The notes beneath the pieces were generated by a model. It was not told where the DNA came from and searched no databases. It worked only from the letters and a program-made list of their open reading frames with translations. A DNA stretch of 64,000 bases from Peptostreptococcus canis (GTDB lineage Bacteria > Bacillota > Clostridia > Peptostreptococcales > Peptostreptococcaceae): the NCBI RefSeq assembly GCF_014229965.1, contig NZ_JABGBW010000001.1, forward strand, positions 1 to 64,000. Reading direction: 5' to 3'. Positions within the stretch are counted from its first letter, which is position 1; each line of letters starts with the position of its first letter. The position numbers and the translations under genes were made by a program. Below, piece after piece: positions 1-8,068 of this stretch.

Positions 1-99
1 GGTTAAGATCCCAGGAAGACTACCTGGTTGATAGGTCAGAGGTGTAAGTGCAGCAATGTATGTAGCTTACTGATACTAATAGATCGAGGACTTGACCAA
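1..99 (+). rRNA. 23S rRNA, 3' end (partial)
   Basis: The first ~99 bases match the conserved 3' terminus of bacterial 23S rRNA, including the GTAAGTGCAGCAATG segment, the ACTGATACTAATAG segment and the final GAGGACTTGACC. The gene enters from the left edge of the window. The exact mature 3' end is uncertain by a few bases. It is followed by a ~60-base spacer and then tRNA genes, without a 5S gene. Confidence 0.95.
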
Positions 100-161
100 G
101 AGATAGATGGTATACACTAAATATATTCGGTTTTGAAGGTACAAAGAATAAATAATAATGT

Positions 162-237
162 CGCGGGGTGGAGCAGTTGGCAGCTCGTCGGGCTCATAAC
201 CCGAAGGTCGAAGGTTCAAGTCCTTCCTCCGCAACCA
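162..237 (+). tRNA. tRNA-fMet (CAT), initiator
   Basis: A cloverleaf with anticodon CAT in the loop CTCATAA. The first acceptor position is C opposite A72 (unpaired), and the anticodon stem carries three consecutive G:C pairs next to the loop; both are initiator hallmarks. CCA is encoded at the 3' end. Confidence 0.95.
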
Positions 238-239
238 AT

Positions 240-311
240 GGCTCCTTGGTCAAGCGGTTAAGACACCGCCCTTTCACGGCGGTAACAGGGGTTCGATTCC
301 CCTAGGAGTCA
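240..311 (+). tRNA. tRNA-Glu (TTC)
   Basis: The acceptor stem GGCTCCT pairs with AGGAGTC, and the anticodon loop CTTTCAC carries TTC. The 3' CCA is not encoded. It begins three bases after tRNA-fMet. Confidence 0.95.
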
Positions 312-333
312 CTTTTTTATTTTATATAAGTAT

Positions 334-407
334 GCGGGTGTAGCTCAATGGTAGAGTTCTGGCCTTCCAAGCCAGCTGTGAGGGTTCGATCCCCTTCACC
401 CGCTCCA
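334..407 (+). tRNA. tRNA-Gly (TCC)
   Basis: A cloverleaf with acceptor GCGGGTG/CACCCGC and anticodon TCC in the loop CTTCCAA. CCA is encoded. Confidence 0.95.
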
Positions 408-415
408 AAAAAAAT

Positions 416-491
416 GGGAGTATAGCTCAGCTGGGAGAGCATCTGCCTTACAAGCAGGGAGTCACAGGTTCGAGCCCTGTTACTCCCACCA
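416..491 (+). tRNA. tRNA-Val (TAC)
   Basis: Acceptor GGGAGTA/TACTCCC, anticodon TAC in the loop CTTACAA, encoded CCA. Confidence 0.95.
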
Positions 492-504
492 AAGAAAAAA
501 ATGT

Positions 505-581
505 GGCCTGGTAGTTCAGTTGGTTAGAATGCCAGCCTGTCACGCTGGAGGTCGAGGGTTCGAGCCCCTTCCAGGTCGCCA
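505..581 (+). tRNA. tRNA-Asp (GTC)
   Basis: Acceptor GGCCTGG/CCAGGTC, anticodon GTC in the loop CTGTCAC, discriminator G as usual for Asp, encoded CCA. Confidence 0.95.
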
Positions 582-591
582 CTAAAAATAT

Positions 592-666
592 GCGGGAATA
601 GTTCAGTGGTAGAGCGCGACCTTGCCAAGGTCGAAGTCGCGAGTTCGAATCTCGTTTCCCGCTCCA
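592..666 (+). tRNA. tRNA-Gly (GCC)
   Basis: Acceptor GCGGGAA/TTCCCGC and anticodon GCC in the loop TTGCCAA, encoded CCA. This is the second Gly isoacceptor of the cluster. Confidence 0.95.
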
Positions 667-679
667 ATAAAAAAAATAT

Positions 680-753
<74 letters not shown>

Positions 754-760
754 TTATTAA

Positions 761-795
761 AAGGCTTTACATATTAATTATGTAAAGCCTTTTTG
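761..795 (+). terminator. Terminator of the rRNA-tRNA transcript
   Basis: A 12-bp perfect stem AAGGCTTTACAT/ATGTAAAGCCTT with a short AT loop, followed by a T run. It closes the rRNA-tRNA transcript. Confidence 0.9.
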
Positions 796-817
796 ATTGC
801 CAATGATGATAGATTAT

Positions 818-1855
818 TTATTTTTTAATAATAATTCGAGTAAATCTATTGTTATATTTACATATTTCAAAAGAATTAATCACATTGCTACTTTCCCAAT
901 ACTCTAATATCCTAAATACAGCATCTCTTAATTTTTTTTTAGTTTGATTGTTTTCGGCATTTAAATCAGAATATAAATTGTCTAAATATATATTACTTTT
1001 AGTCATTGAAATTGGACAATTAAAAGCATTGTTATCCAATTTGACGTGTAACCCTGACATAGTAGAAAACCTGTAAATGAATGTATCTCTTAAAACTAAA
1101 AATTCATGCTCATTTAGATCTATAGTGTATAATAATTTTTCTTTATGAGTTTGCTTGGTCATTATATTATTAATAATTATACTGATTTTTTTTAGTTTTA
1201 AAACGGAATTTCTTATTAAAGTAATTTGTTTGTCTGTAACAACATTTGGATTATTTGAACTAATATACTTAAACAAATTTGTATAAGATATTTTATTTAA
1301 ATTATTTGCATAAAAAACAAAAATTGATCTTAATACTATAAAATCAAATATATCAAGGTTATCGTTTTGTAAAAAAAGTTCAAACTCATCAGTAAAAAAC
1401 GTTATTTTAACAATGTTATGAATATTATAGTTTTTATAAAAATGAAAAAAAGGAAAGTCATTAGATATTTCTTGAGAATTAAATTTCATTCTATAGACAG
1501 TTTTCATATCAGGAATAACATTATTGTCGAATTGGTTATAATTATTTAAAATAAAAATTAAATTTTTTATACTAATACGCCAAAAGTAATGAGAATGTAT
1601 TATTTCAGAAATTGAATTTGATATTTTTATACTGTTTGGATATGAGGAGCAAATTAAATTTATTACCTTATTTAGCTTATAGTCAAAAGAAATAATCTCA
1701 TCTAGAAAAGTTTCTAATTCTTTAATATAAGAGTTAGAAACTTCTGGAAGTAATAAAGATTTATCATTAATTAAAAAATCTAATTTATTTAGTAGTATGT
1801 TCCTTTTATTTATCAATGGATCTATAATATTATCATCTATCATTTGGATATTCAT
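818..1855 (-). CDS. Replication-initiator-like protein, uncertain
   Basis: A 345-residue, Asn/Ile/Lys-rich soluble protein; no signal peptide or membrane segment is visible. Two stretches resemble the winged-helix replication initiators of Firmicute plasmids and integrative elements. Residues ~175-240 have the pattern of a helix ending in a YANN-like turn, then a 'tdkqi.lirnsvlkLkk' segment. The last ~40 residues read KKLRDAVFRILEYW followed by a short beta hairpin, the usual C-terminal end of that group. This is pattern recall, not an alignment; the protein could instead be an unrelated regulator. It is convergent with the tRNA operon and lies directly after its terminator, a typical integration position. 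Base composition is more AT-rich than the neighbouring core genes. Its own upstream region is very AT-rich with no clear promoter. Confidence 0.5.
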   Translation of the reverse strand: MNIQMIDDNIIDPLINKRNILLNKLDFLINDKSLLLPEVSNSYIKELETFLDEIISFDYKLNKVINLICSSYPNSIKISNSISEIIHSHYFWRISIKNLIFILNNYNQFDNNVIPDMKTVYRMKFNSQEISNDFPFFHFYKNYNIHNIVKITFFTDEFELFLQNDNLDIFDFIVLRSIFVFYANNLNKISYTNLFKYISSNNPNVVTDKQITLIRNSVLKLKKISIIINNIMTKQTHKEKLLYTIDLNEHEFLVLRDTFIYRFSTMSGLHVKLDNNAFNCPISMTKSNIYLDNLYSDLNAENNQTKKKLRDAVFRILEYWESSNVINSFEICKYNNRFTRIIIKK

Positions 1856-2306
1856 ATTAAGTTGATTGTCTAAAAAATATTAAAGTTAGTATTCATAATT
1901 ATATTATTCCCTTCTATAATATTACTTAAATTCTATCATAATATATAAATATTATAAAATCTTTTAAAGAAGATGATATTGAATTATATATTTTCGTTAT
2001 AAAATTTAGAAAAAAGGATATAATAGTTGAATTTTAAAAAATATAAAGTAGAATAATAATTAGGATATTAAGTATTGTTATCAAATACAAAAAAATATAT
2101 ATTTAAACTTTATAAGAAAAAACATATTAATTCATTCGTTAATTTTAATGGCTATAATTGTATCTATATTTGTTGTATTTATTCCATATGTAACAGCAAA
2201 GTGTCAATCAATCAACTATAAAAAATTATAGAATTAGAAAATATATAATCAAAATGTTTAGATTACTTATTTAATTTATTTATATAAATTTGAGGAGGAG
2301 TAGTAA
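1856..2306. other. Gene-poor, very AT-rich spacer
   Basis: About 450 bases between the divergent Rep-like gene and the ABC permease gene. Apart from the permease-like remnant at 2064-2231, only low-complexity AT sequence is seen. A strong ribosome binding site, GAGGAGG, at its right end serves the permease gene. Confidence 0.6.
2064..2231 (+). pseudogene. Permease N-terminal remnant
   Basis: An open stretch of 55 codons between two stops, without a start codon near its beginning. The translation has a basic segment (IRKN) followed by a hydrophobic helix (LILMAIIVSIFVVFIPYV) and then TAKCQ. This is the same layout as the first ~45 residues of the intact permease that follows (KKNIKTY, helix, LKRSQAN). 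It could be the leftover of a tandem copy; chance is possible in such AT-rich DNA. Confidence 0.35.
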
Positions 2307-4823
2307 ATGTATACATACTTTAAATTATCAAAACAGTATATAAAAAAGAATATAAAAACATATATTATAATTTTAGTAGCATTGACACTTACAGTTTTTA
2401 CAATTTCGTTTCCTACTGTACTAAAAAGGAGTCAAGCTAATAATAAAATAAGATATATACAGGAAATAGCACCTAAATATGATTATCTAGGTATTAATAT
2501 TAGTACAAAAAATTTATCTGACTTGGAAAATAGTAATTTAATTAAAAATATGTATGCATATGATAACTTAGGTAGTCTGTCCATTGGCAATAATTATGCT
2601 ACTAGCCTGGTCGGATATAACAATATATTATTTGATATTTTAAAATATGATATTGTTCAAGGGGATTTTCCTAAAAAAGATGATGAAGTAATTTTAAATA
2701 AAGATACATATATTTATGGAAAAAAAGTAAATGTAGGAGATAAGTATAATTTTTTTCACGAATATAGATATAAAGAGAATGGTGAAAACAAGATAATATC
2801 AGGTAATAAAACACTTAAAGTCGTAGGAATATATAAATCTTTAAATTCTGAGGAATTGGTAAAATATCTGGCTAAAATGGGATTTAACTATAACAACGCT
2901 TATACAAATGCACAATCCAAGATAATACCTGGAGATTTAAAAACATATAATGTGTTCATAAATAAGATTAATAACAAAGTAAAAAACTACGATATATCAA
3001 GTTCCACGAATATAGAGCCAATGAAAATAGTAGAAAATGATTTTAAAAGAATCCTTACTGATACGGTGAAAAGTGAAATGGTAATAAATAAAGAAAATAG
3101 GCTGGCTGTTATATCCGTGATTATGTTAATAATAAGCGTATTTCTTATTTCTTCTCCAGATAGAATGAAGTTTGCAGGTACTATTGAAATATTAGGTGGA
3201 AATAAGAAAAAATTAGGATTATCAATATTACTTGAATATATAACATTGATAATAATTTCTACTTTAATCGGTTGTGCTTTAACATATATATCTACAGCTT
3301 TGGTGTTAAATTTTTCTGATTTTGATATTACAGGAATAAAGTTAAATATTAAAGTACCATATAAGGAAATATACTTAAAGAATAAAGATATTTATTTATG
3401 TGTATTGTTAAATGTCATATGTATGTTGATTATATATATTAAACAACTGATTAAGATTATTATTACATCTCCTATTGCATTATCTAAAAATAATAGGAAA
3501 ATAGATAAAGTAACAATGCTAATTTCAAATATAAATATCGGTAGAAGTATAAAATCGAAATTAGCATATAAGTGGATTGTTCTAAGTATTAAGTATTATA
3601 TAATTCCAATGATAATAATATGTGCAATAGGTTCTAGTTTTATTGAAGTTGTGAGTTCTGAGAAAATGGAGTCAGAATCTGAAAAAGTTTATAGTAATGT
3701 ATACGCAGAATTGATTGGGAGAGATTATATTCTAAAGACTTATTCAGAGTCTGATAAATTTGGTTTTAATAAAGATTTTATTAAAAAAGAAGCAAGAGAA
3801 TATAATTTAAATAATACTATATTTTCTTATAATAGAGAGAATTATATACTTGAGAACAAAGATAATATAAACACTGAATATTTTAATGAAAGATTAAATA
3901 ATATAAATCCAAGACCTGATGGAAGGTATGAAATTCCATTTGAATCAATGTCGTTAAATGAGAGCTATCTCAAATTTTTAAAGAGCAATAAATTAATATC
4001 TGATGATGATATAACTAGATTAAAAGACAAGAAGAATATTGGAATAATAATAGTTGATGATTTTTATAGTGATTCTCTAAATAGTAGATTTAAAATATTG
4101 AAAAATCTAAAGGACGGAGATTTTATAGATTTAAAATTGCCATATGTTACTGATAATAAAGTGGATTATAAAATAATAAAAGCACAAGTTATCAAAAAGA
4201 TACCTAGAAATGATTGGAGTAAATATTCGATTGTACAAAGATCTTTGGAAGGTAACTTAGGTATTAGTCAAATTGTTTTGGAAAACATAAGTAATATAAA
4301 TCATTATAATAACTTTGTATTCAATGGAAATAAAGTTAATGTAAATAAAATGATAAAAGGTAATAATATATATAGTTCCTTTAACTTTAGTAGTAGAAAA
4401 AATATAAGTGATAACACAAAAAAAGAAAGAAGAATAATATATTTTGGACCGATAGTAGTAAATTATTTAATAGCAGGATTAATATTAGTGTTTACTATAC
4501 TATCGATATCAAAAATGATTATGGAAATAAGAAAAAGAGATTTTAGTATAATGAGAGATATCGGGGCAAGTGAAAGATACATAATATCTATATTAAGAAT
4601 TGAAACTATTATTCTTTCATTCACAGCATTTATACTATCGTGTTTAATTGGTATTATTAGGTTATATAGAGATTATATTATGATATCAAAACTTGAAATT
4701 ATGGATAAAGGAATTGTATATACAAAATTCAGTGTAGACAATGCAGCCATATTAATATTATTTTCTATAATCTTTATAACTTTTATAGTTAATTATATTA
4801 TATTAAAAAAAATGGAAAATTAA
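2307..4823 (+). CDS. ABC transporter permease, FtsX/MacB-like
   Basis: An 838-residue membrane protein. A first transmembrane helix lies at residues ~16-38, followed by a large extracytoplasmic region, then a helix group at ~265-400 with the FtsX-like sequence EILGGNKKKLG, a further helix at ~430-450, another large external region, and a C-terminal group of three helices (~710-835) containing RDIGASERYI, the second coupling helix typical of FtsX-type permeases. The start is supported by GAGGAGG eight bases upstream. It forms an exporter with the ATPase at 4913, as in MacB/BceAB-type systems that move peptides or give peptide resistance. Substrate unknown; the radical-SAM fragment between the two genes hints at a past peptide-modification locus. 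Confidence 0.85.
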   Translation: MYTYFKLSKQYIKKNIKTYIIILVALTLTVFTISFPTVLKRSQANNKIRYIQEIAPKYDYLGINISTKNLSDLENSNLIKNMYAYDNLGSLSIGNNYATSLVGYNNILFDILKYDIVQGDFPKKDDEVILNKDTYIYGKKVNVGDKYNFFHEYRYKENGENKIISGNKTLKVVGIYKSLNSEELVKYLAKMGFNYNNAYTNAQSKIIPGDLKTYNVFINKINNKVKNYDISSSTNIEPMKIVENDFKRILTDTVKSEMVINKENRLAVISVIMLIISVFLISSPDRMKFAGTIEILGGNKKKLGLSILLEYITLIIISTLIGCALTYISTALVLNFSDFDITGIKLNIKVPYKEIYLKNKDIYLCVLLNVICMLIIYIKQLIKIIITSPIALSKNNRKIDKVTMLISNINIGRSIKSKLAYKWIVLSIKYYIIPMIIICAIGSSFIEVVSSEKMESESEKVYSNVYAELIGRDYILKTYSESDKFGFNKDFIKKEAREYNLNNTIFSYNRENYILENKDNINTEYFNERLNNINPRPDGRYEIPFESMSLNESYLKFLKSNKLISDDDITRLKDKKNIGIIIVDDFYSDSLNSRFKILKNLKDGDFIDLKLPYVTDNKVDYKIIKAQVIKKIPRNDWSKYSIVQRSLEGNLGISQIVLENISNINHYNNFVFNGNKVNVNKMIKGNNIYSSFNFSSRKNISDNTKKERRIIYFGPIVVNYLIAGLILVFTILSISKMIMEIRKRDFSIMRDIGASERYIISILRIETIILSFTAFILSCLIGIIRLYRDYIMISKLEIMDKGIVYTKFSVDNAAILILFSIIFITFIVNYIILKKMEN

Positions 4824-4833
4824 AGGAGTAGAA

Positions 4834-4902
4834 ATGTTTACAATTGTAATAACGGATAGATGTAATTTAAAATGTAAATATTGTTATGAAAGAAAAATAT
4901 GA
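4834..4902 (+). pseudogene. Radical SAM enzyme, N-terminal fragment (22 aa)
   Basis: An ATG preceded by AAAGGAG opens a 22-codon frame. Its product contains TDRCNLKCKYCYE, the CxxxCxxC cluster-binding motif in the exact form seen at the N-terminus of radical SAM/SPASM peptide maturases, then stops at TGA. A full enzyme has several hundred residues, so this is a truncated gene start, not a working enzyme. It lies 10 bases after the permease gene, and the ATPase gene begins 10 bases after it. An internal deletion that fused the maturase start to the downstream exporter gene would produce this arrangement. A short translated leader is a less likely alternative. Confidence 0.7.
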
Positions 4903-4912
4903 GGTATAAATT

Positions 4913-5593
4913 ATGAAAAAATTGTATACAAATGTATTAAAAAGATATTATGGAAAAAAGGATAGCTTAGTAAAGGCAGTTGACGGAATTTCATTAGAAA
5001 TTGAAAATGGTAGATTTACAGCTATAGTAGGTACTAGTGGCTCGGGAAAAAGCACTTTGCTTCATTGCTTAGCCGGACTTGATAAACCTACAGATGGTGA
5101 GGTTATATTAGGTGATAAGAATATATATAAACTAAATGATGATGAATTATCAAAAATTAGACGTCAAGATTTTGGGTTTATATTTCAAAGTTTCAATTTA
5201 ATACCTGTACTTAATGTATATGATAATATAATATTGCCAATACAATTAGATGGTAAAAAAGAAGATAAAGAATATATTATGAATATAATAAAAAAAGTTG
5301 GACTGGAAGATCAGCTTAAAAAGTTTCCGAATGAATTATCAGGTGGACAACAACAAAGGGTGGCAATAGCAAGAGCCTTATCAAATAAACCGGCTGTGAT
5401 ATTCGCAGATGAGCCTACAGGAAACTTAGACAGCAAGACGACAGAAGAAGTAATGAGCCTTCTTGAAAATACAGTAAGTGAACTTAATCAAACGTTAGTA
5501 ATGATAACTCATGATGAAAATATAGCGAAACAAGCGGATAGAGTAATAACTATAAGTGATGGAAAAATAATAAAAGATGAAAGGAAACAATAA
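4913..5593 (+). CDS. ABC transporter ATP-binding protein, MacB/LolD-like
   Basis: A 226-residue cytoplasmic ATPase of the MacB/LolD/BceA type. Walker A is GTSGSGKST (~residues 42-50), the Q-loop lies in FIFQSFNLIP, the signature is LSGGQQQRVAIARAL (~142-156), Walker B is VIFADEPTGNLD (~161-172), and the switch His lies in ITHDE. The full family length is present. The ribosome binding site is GAGGT. It pairs with the permease at 2307. Its last codons overlap the start of the small frame at 5577. Confidence 0.93.
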   Translation: MKKLYTNVLKRYYGKKDSLVKAVDGISLEIENGRFTAIVGTSGSGKSTLLHCLAGLDKPTDGEVILGDKNIYKLNDDELSKIRRQDFGFIFQSFNLIPVLNVYDNIILPIQLDGKKEDKEYIMNIIKKVGLEDQLKKFPNELSGGQQQRVAIARALSNKPAVIFADEPTGNLDSKTTEEVMSLLENTVSELNQTLVMITHDENIAKQADRVITISDGKIIKDERKQ

Positions 5594-5702
5594 TATAAAA
5601 AATATTCATTTAATATGTAAAAAGGTTGGATTATGTGAATCTATATTTAACTTAAAAAATGAAATTAATACAAAAAGTGGTGAAAGAAGAGCTAAATTAT
5701 AA
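5577..5702 (+). CDS. Small ORF of unknown function (41 aa)
   Basis: An ATG in the +1-shifted frame, inside the last six codons of the ABC ATPase gene, opens a 41-residue frame ending at TAA. The product is basic, with two Cys (LICKKVGLC) and a Lys/Arg-rich tail (SGERRAKL); there is no membrane segment. No strong Shine-Dalgarno sequence is visible (AAAAGATG context), so translation would depend on coupling. It could be a small peptide tied to the exporter, another decayed fragment, or chance. Confidence 0.3.
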   Translation: MKGNNNIKNIHLICKKVGLCESIFNLKNEINTKSGERRAKL

Positions 5703-5721
5703 TGAATAGTTTATAGAGTTG

Positions 5722-5752
5722 AAAGATGTAATTTTTGAATTACATCTTTATT
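5722..5752 (+). terminator. Terminator of the ABC transporter locus
   Basis: A 12-bp perfect stem AAAGATGTAATT/AATTACATCTTT with a TTTG loop, followed by ATTAATTT. It marks the end of the accessory patch. Confidence 0.75.
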
Positions 5753-5888
5753 AATTTATGAGACAGGTGAAGATATAGTCCACTATACTCAAAAGTACAT
5801 TATATCCTTCAACAGAATTTAATTTGAAGCCATATGCCATATATATTGCAAAATATAAAAAATTATGAAAAAATTATGAATTAGGCTA

Positions 5889-5894
5889 TATAAT
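5889..5894 (+). promoter_or_regulatory. Putative -10 element upstream of cdaA
   Basis: TATAAT 55 bases before the cdaA start; the matching -35 region is weak. Placed by eye. Confidence 0.4.
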
Positions 5895-5948
5895 GTTAAG
5901 GTAGATATGCTAAAATTAAAGTAGCGATATGAAATTAGGAGGTATTTT

Positions 5949-6794
5949 GTGTTTTCAATAAGCATGTTTTTAAATAAATTTTTTGAAATTATTACTAAAG
6001 TAAGTGTTAATGATGTAGTAGATATGCTGATTGTGGCATATTTATGTTACAAAATACTTATGTTTATTAAAGATACAAGGGCAGAACAGTTATTTAAAGG
6101 AGTAATTATTCTTCTCGTAGTTACTCAATTAAGTGGAATGTTAAAGTTGCATACACTATACTGGATGTTGGTAAAGATATTGGAAATAGGATTTATTTTA
6201 CCTTTTATCATTTTTCAGCCTGAACTTAGGGCAGGATTGGAACATTTGGGCCGAAATACGAGTTTTAGAAAAATAAGTAAGACAAATAATGAAAATTATG
6301 AAGATAAAGTAATAAAGCCAATAAATGAGATAATTGATGCCATTTATGAATTAGCAGAAAATAGGATTGGAGCACTATTAGTAATTGAAGGGAAGACTAA
6401 AATTAATGAAATAGTTCAAACAGGGACAATTATTGAGGCTGCAATAAGCAAGCAGTTGTTAGAAAATATTTTTGTTCCGAATACCCCTTTACATGATGGG
6501 GCAGTTGTAATTAGAAATTTAAAGATAAAATCTGCAAGTTGTTTTTTGCCACTTACTCAAAGAAAAGATTTGAGTAAGGAACTTGGTACGAGACATAGAG
6601 CAGGTATAGGAATTAGTGAAATATCAGATTGTATAAGCCTAATAGTTTCAGAGGAAACTGGAAATGTTTCAATAGCAAAGTCTGGAAAAATATATAGAAA
6701 TATAAGTAAGGAAAGATTATTCAATATTTTAAAAGAATTTGAAGAAAAAAGACACGAGTCTAATTTAAGTATTCTAAAGGACTTCTTTAAGTAA
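5949..6794 (+). CDS. cdaA: Diadenylate cyclase CdaA
   Basis: A 281-residue membrane-anchored cyclase that makes c-di-AMP from two ATP. Three hydrophobic segments lie in residues ~20-95, followed by the DisA_N domain with LHDGAVVIR (the DGA motif) and RHRAGIGISE (the RHR motif); both are needed for catalysis in the family. Start is GTG, chosen because AGGAGG sits seven bases upstream. cdaR follows at ~100 bases, as in other Firmicutes. The usual third member, glmM, lies about 6 kb away here, with the butyrate kinase/oxidoreductase genes between. Confidence 0.95.
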   Translation: MFSISMFLNKFFEIITKVSVNDVVDMLIVAYLCYKILMFIKDTRAEQLFKGVIILLVVTQLSGMLKLHTLYWMLVKILEIGFILPFIIFQPELRAGLEHLGRNTSFRKISKTNNENYEDKVIKPINEIIDAIYELAENRIGALLVIEGKTKINEIVQTGTIIEAAISKQLLENIFVPNTPLHDGAVVIRNLKIKSASCFLPLTQRKDLSKELGTRHRAGIGISEISDCISLIVSEETGNVSIAKSGKIYRNISKERLFNILKEFEEKRHESNLSILKDFFK

Positions 6795-6892
6795 TGCTTA
6801 AAAAAATAAGAAAATAATATTATATTAATAAAAGAATAATTGCAAAAAGTTATTATAAAGTCATAATATTTATAGCGAGGTTTATTATATTA

Positions 6893-7807
6893 ATGAAAAA
6901 TAATGTGTTAAAAAAAAATAATATAAAAACAAAAGTTATCTCACTTATTACTGCCATTGCACTTTGGATGTATGTAATTGTAGTTGTGGATCCTGAGGAA
7001 AAAAAAGTTATTGAAAATATTCCAATAACAATAACAAATCAAAAAGAAATAGAAAATGATGGACTTATTCCGTATCCAAATGATAACTTGTATACAGATA
7101 TAACCATTGAAGGTAAATTATCTGAAATTCAAAAACTAAATAAAAATAATATAAATATATATGGTGAAGTGATAAATCCTGTTGAAGGTAAAAATGTTGT
7201 GAATTTGCGAACCAATATATCTAATAGAGTTTCTAGAGAACTTAAAGATAATACATATGTTCTCAATTTAGAAAAGATAATAAAGAAAAAAGTTGATGTA
7301 AAAATAGATATACCTATATCCATAAAGTCGGATATTCACAGTATAATTCCTGAAAAGACAGAGGTGGTAGTTAGCGGACCAAGGGCTATTGTTAACGAGG
7401 TAAATTATGTTGGAACTACTTTACAGGTGAATAATAAAAATGATTTAAATGATGAAAATATAGAACTGACTCTGACAGCATTTACTAGCAAAGGTGCTCC
7501 TTTAAATGTGAAAATATCAGATAAAAAAATCAATGTTAAAGTTTTATATTTAGTAAGTAAGGAAGTACCTATAAATATTGATTACGCTGGTAATGAACAA
7601 AATATTGGATCATATAAAATTTCACCTGAAAAAATAACATTATTAGGAAGCAACGAAATTCTACAAGATGTAAATGAAATCAACACTGAAAAATTAAAGG
7701 AAGCTGATTTAAGAGGAGCTACAAATAAAAAAGTAAAATTGATTATACCTAATAATGTGAGTGTTAAAGGCGATATTAGTGAGGTAGAAATAAGTAAAAC
7801 TGAATAA
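6893..7807 (+). CDS. cdaR: CdaA regulator CdaR (YbbR-domain protein)
   Basis: A 304-residue protein with one N-terminal transmembrane helix (~residues 14-32: SLITAIALWMYVIVVV), followed by extracytoplasmic YbbR repeats recognisable by repeated 'V.i.g....v..v..v....dl' strands, e.g. VVVSGPRAIVNEVNYV. In Firmicutes CdaR binds CdaA and modulates c-di-AMP synthesis. The gene follows cdaA and a hairpin terminator follows it. The Shine-Dalgarno (GCGAGG) is distant and weak, so the start is slightly uncertain. Confidence 0.9.
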   Translation: MKNNVLKKNNIKTKVISLITAIALWMYVIVVVDPEEKKVIENIPITITNQKEIENDGLIPYPNDNLYTDITIEGKLSEIQKLNKNNINIYGEVINPVEGKNVVNLRTNISNRVSRELKDNTYVLNLEKIIKKKVDVKIDIPISIKSDIHSIIPEKTEVVVSGPRAIVNEVNYVGTTLQVNNKNDLNDENIELTLTAFTSKGAPLNVKISDKKINVKVLYLVSKEVPINIDYAGNEQNIGSYKISPEKITLLGSNEILQDVNEINTEKLKEADLRGATNKKVKLIIPNNVSVKGDISEVEISKTE

Positions 7808-7814
7808 TTTACTT

Positions 7815-7896
7815 TAAATAAGGAAGTATTTTAAAAATATCGAATTTACAAAATTTTGTTAAATTAATATTTTTATTGCAACTTCCTTATTTTAGT
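7815..7896 (+). terminator. Terminator after cdaR
   Basis: AAATAAGGAAGT pairs with ACTTCCTTATTT across a ~53-base AT-rich loop and is followed by TTAG. The long loop makes it weaker than the other terminators here. Confidence 0.5.
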
Positions 7897-8068
7897 TATA
7901 AAATAGAATATATAGACAAGATGTATTCATATTTGTTGCATTTAAACAAATTGTGAAGGAAGTATTCGGATTCGTTGAAAAAATATTTTTTTTGATGTTT
8001 GCGAAACCTTTTCAGAGTCTTGTTTTTAAGAAAACACAGTAATTTTTATATTACTTAGGAGGTAAAAA

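Noticed and set aside
7937-7953. TTGTT-GCATTTA-AACAA upstream of buk as a Rex site
   Set aside because: Spacing is one base short and the inner TTAA/TTAA positions do not match.
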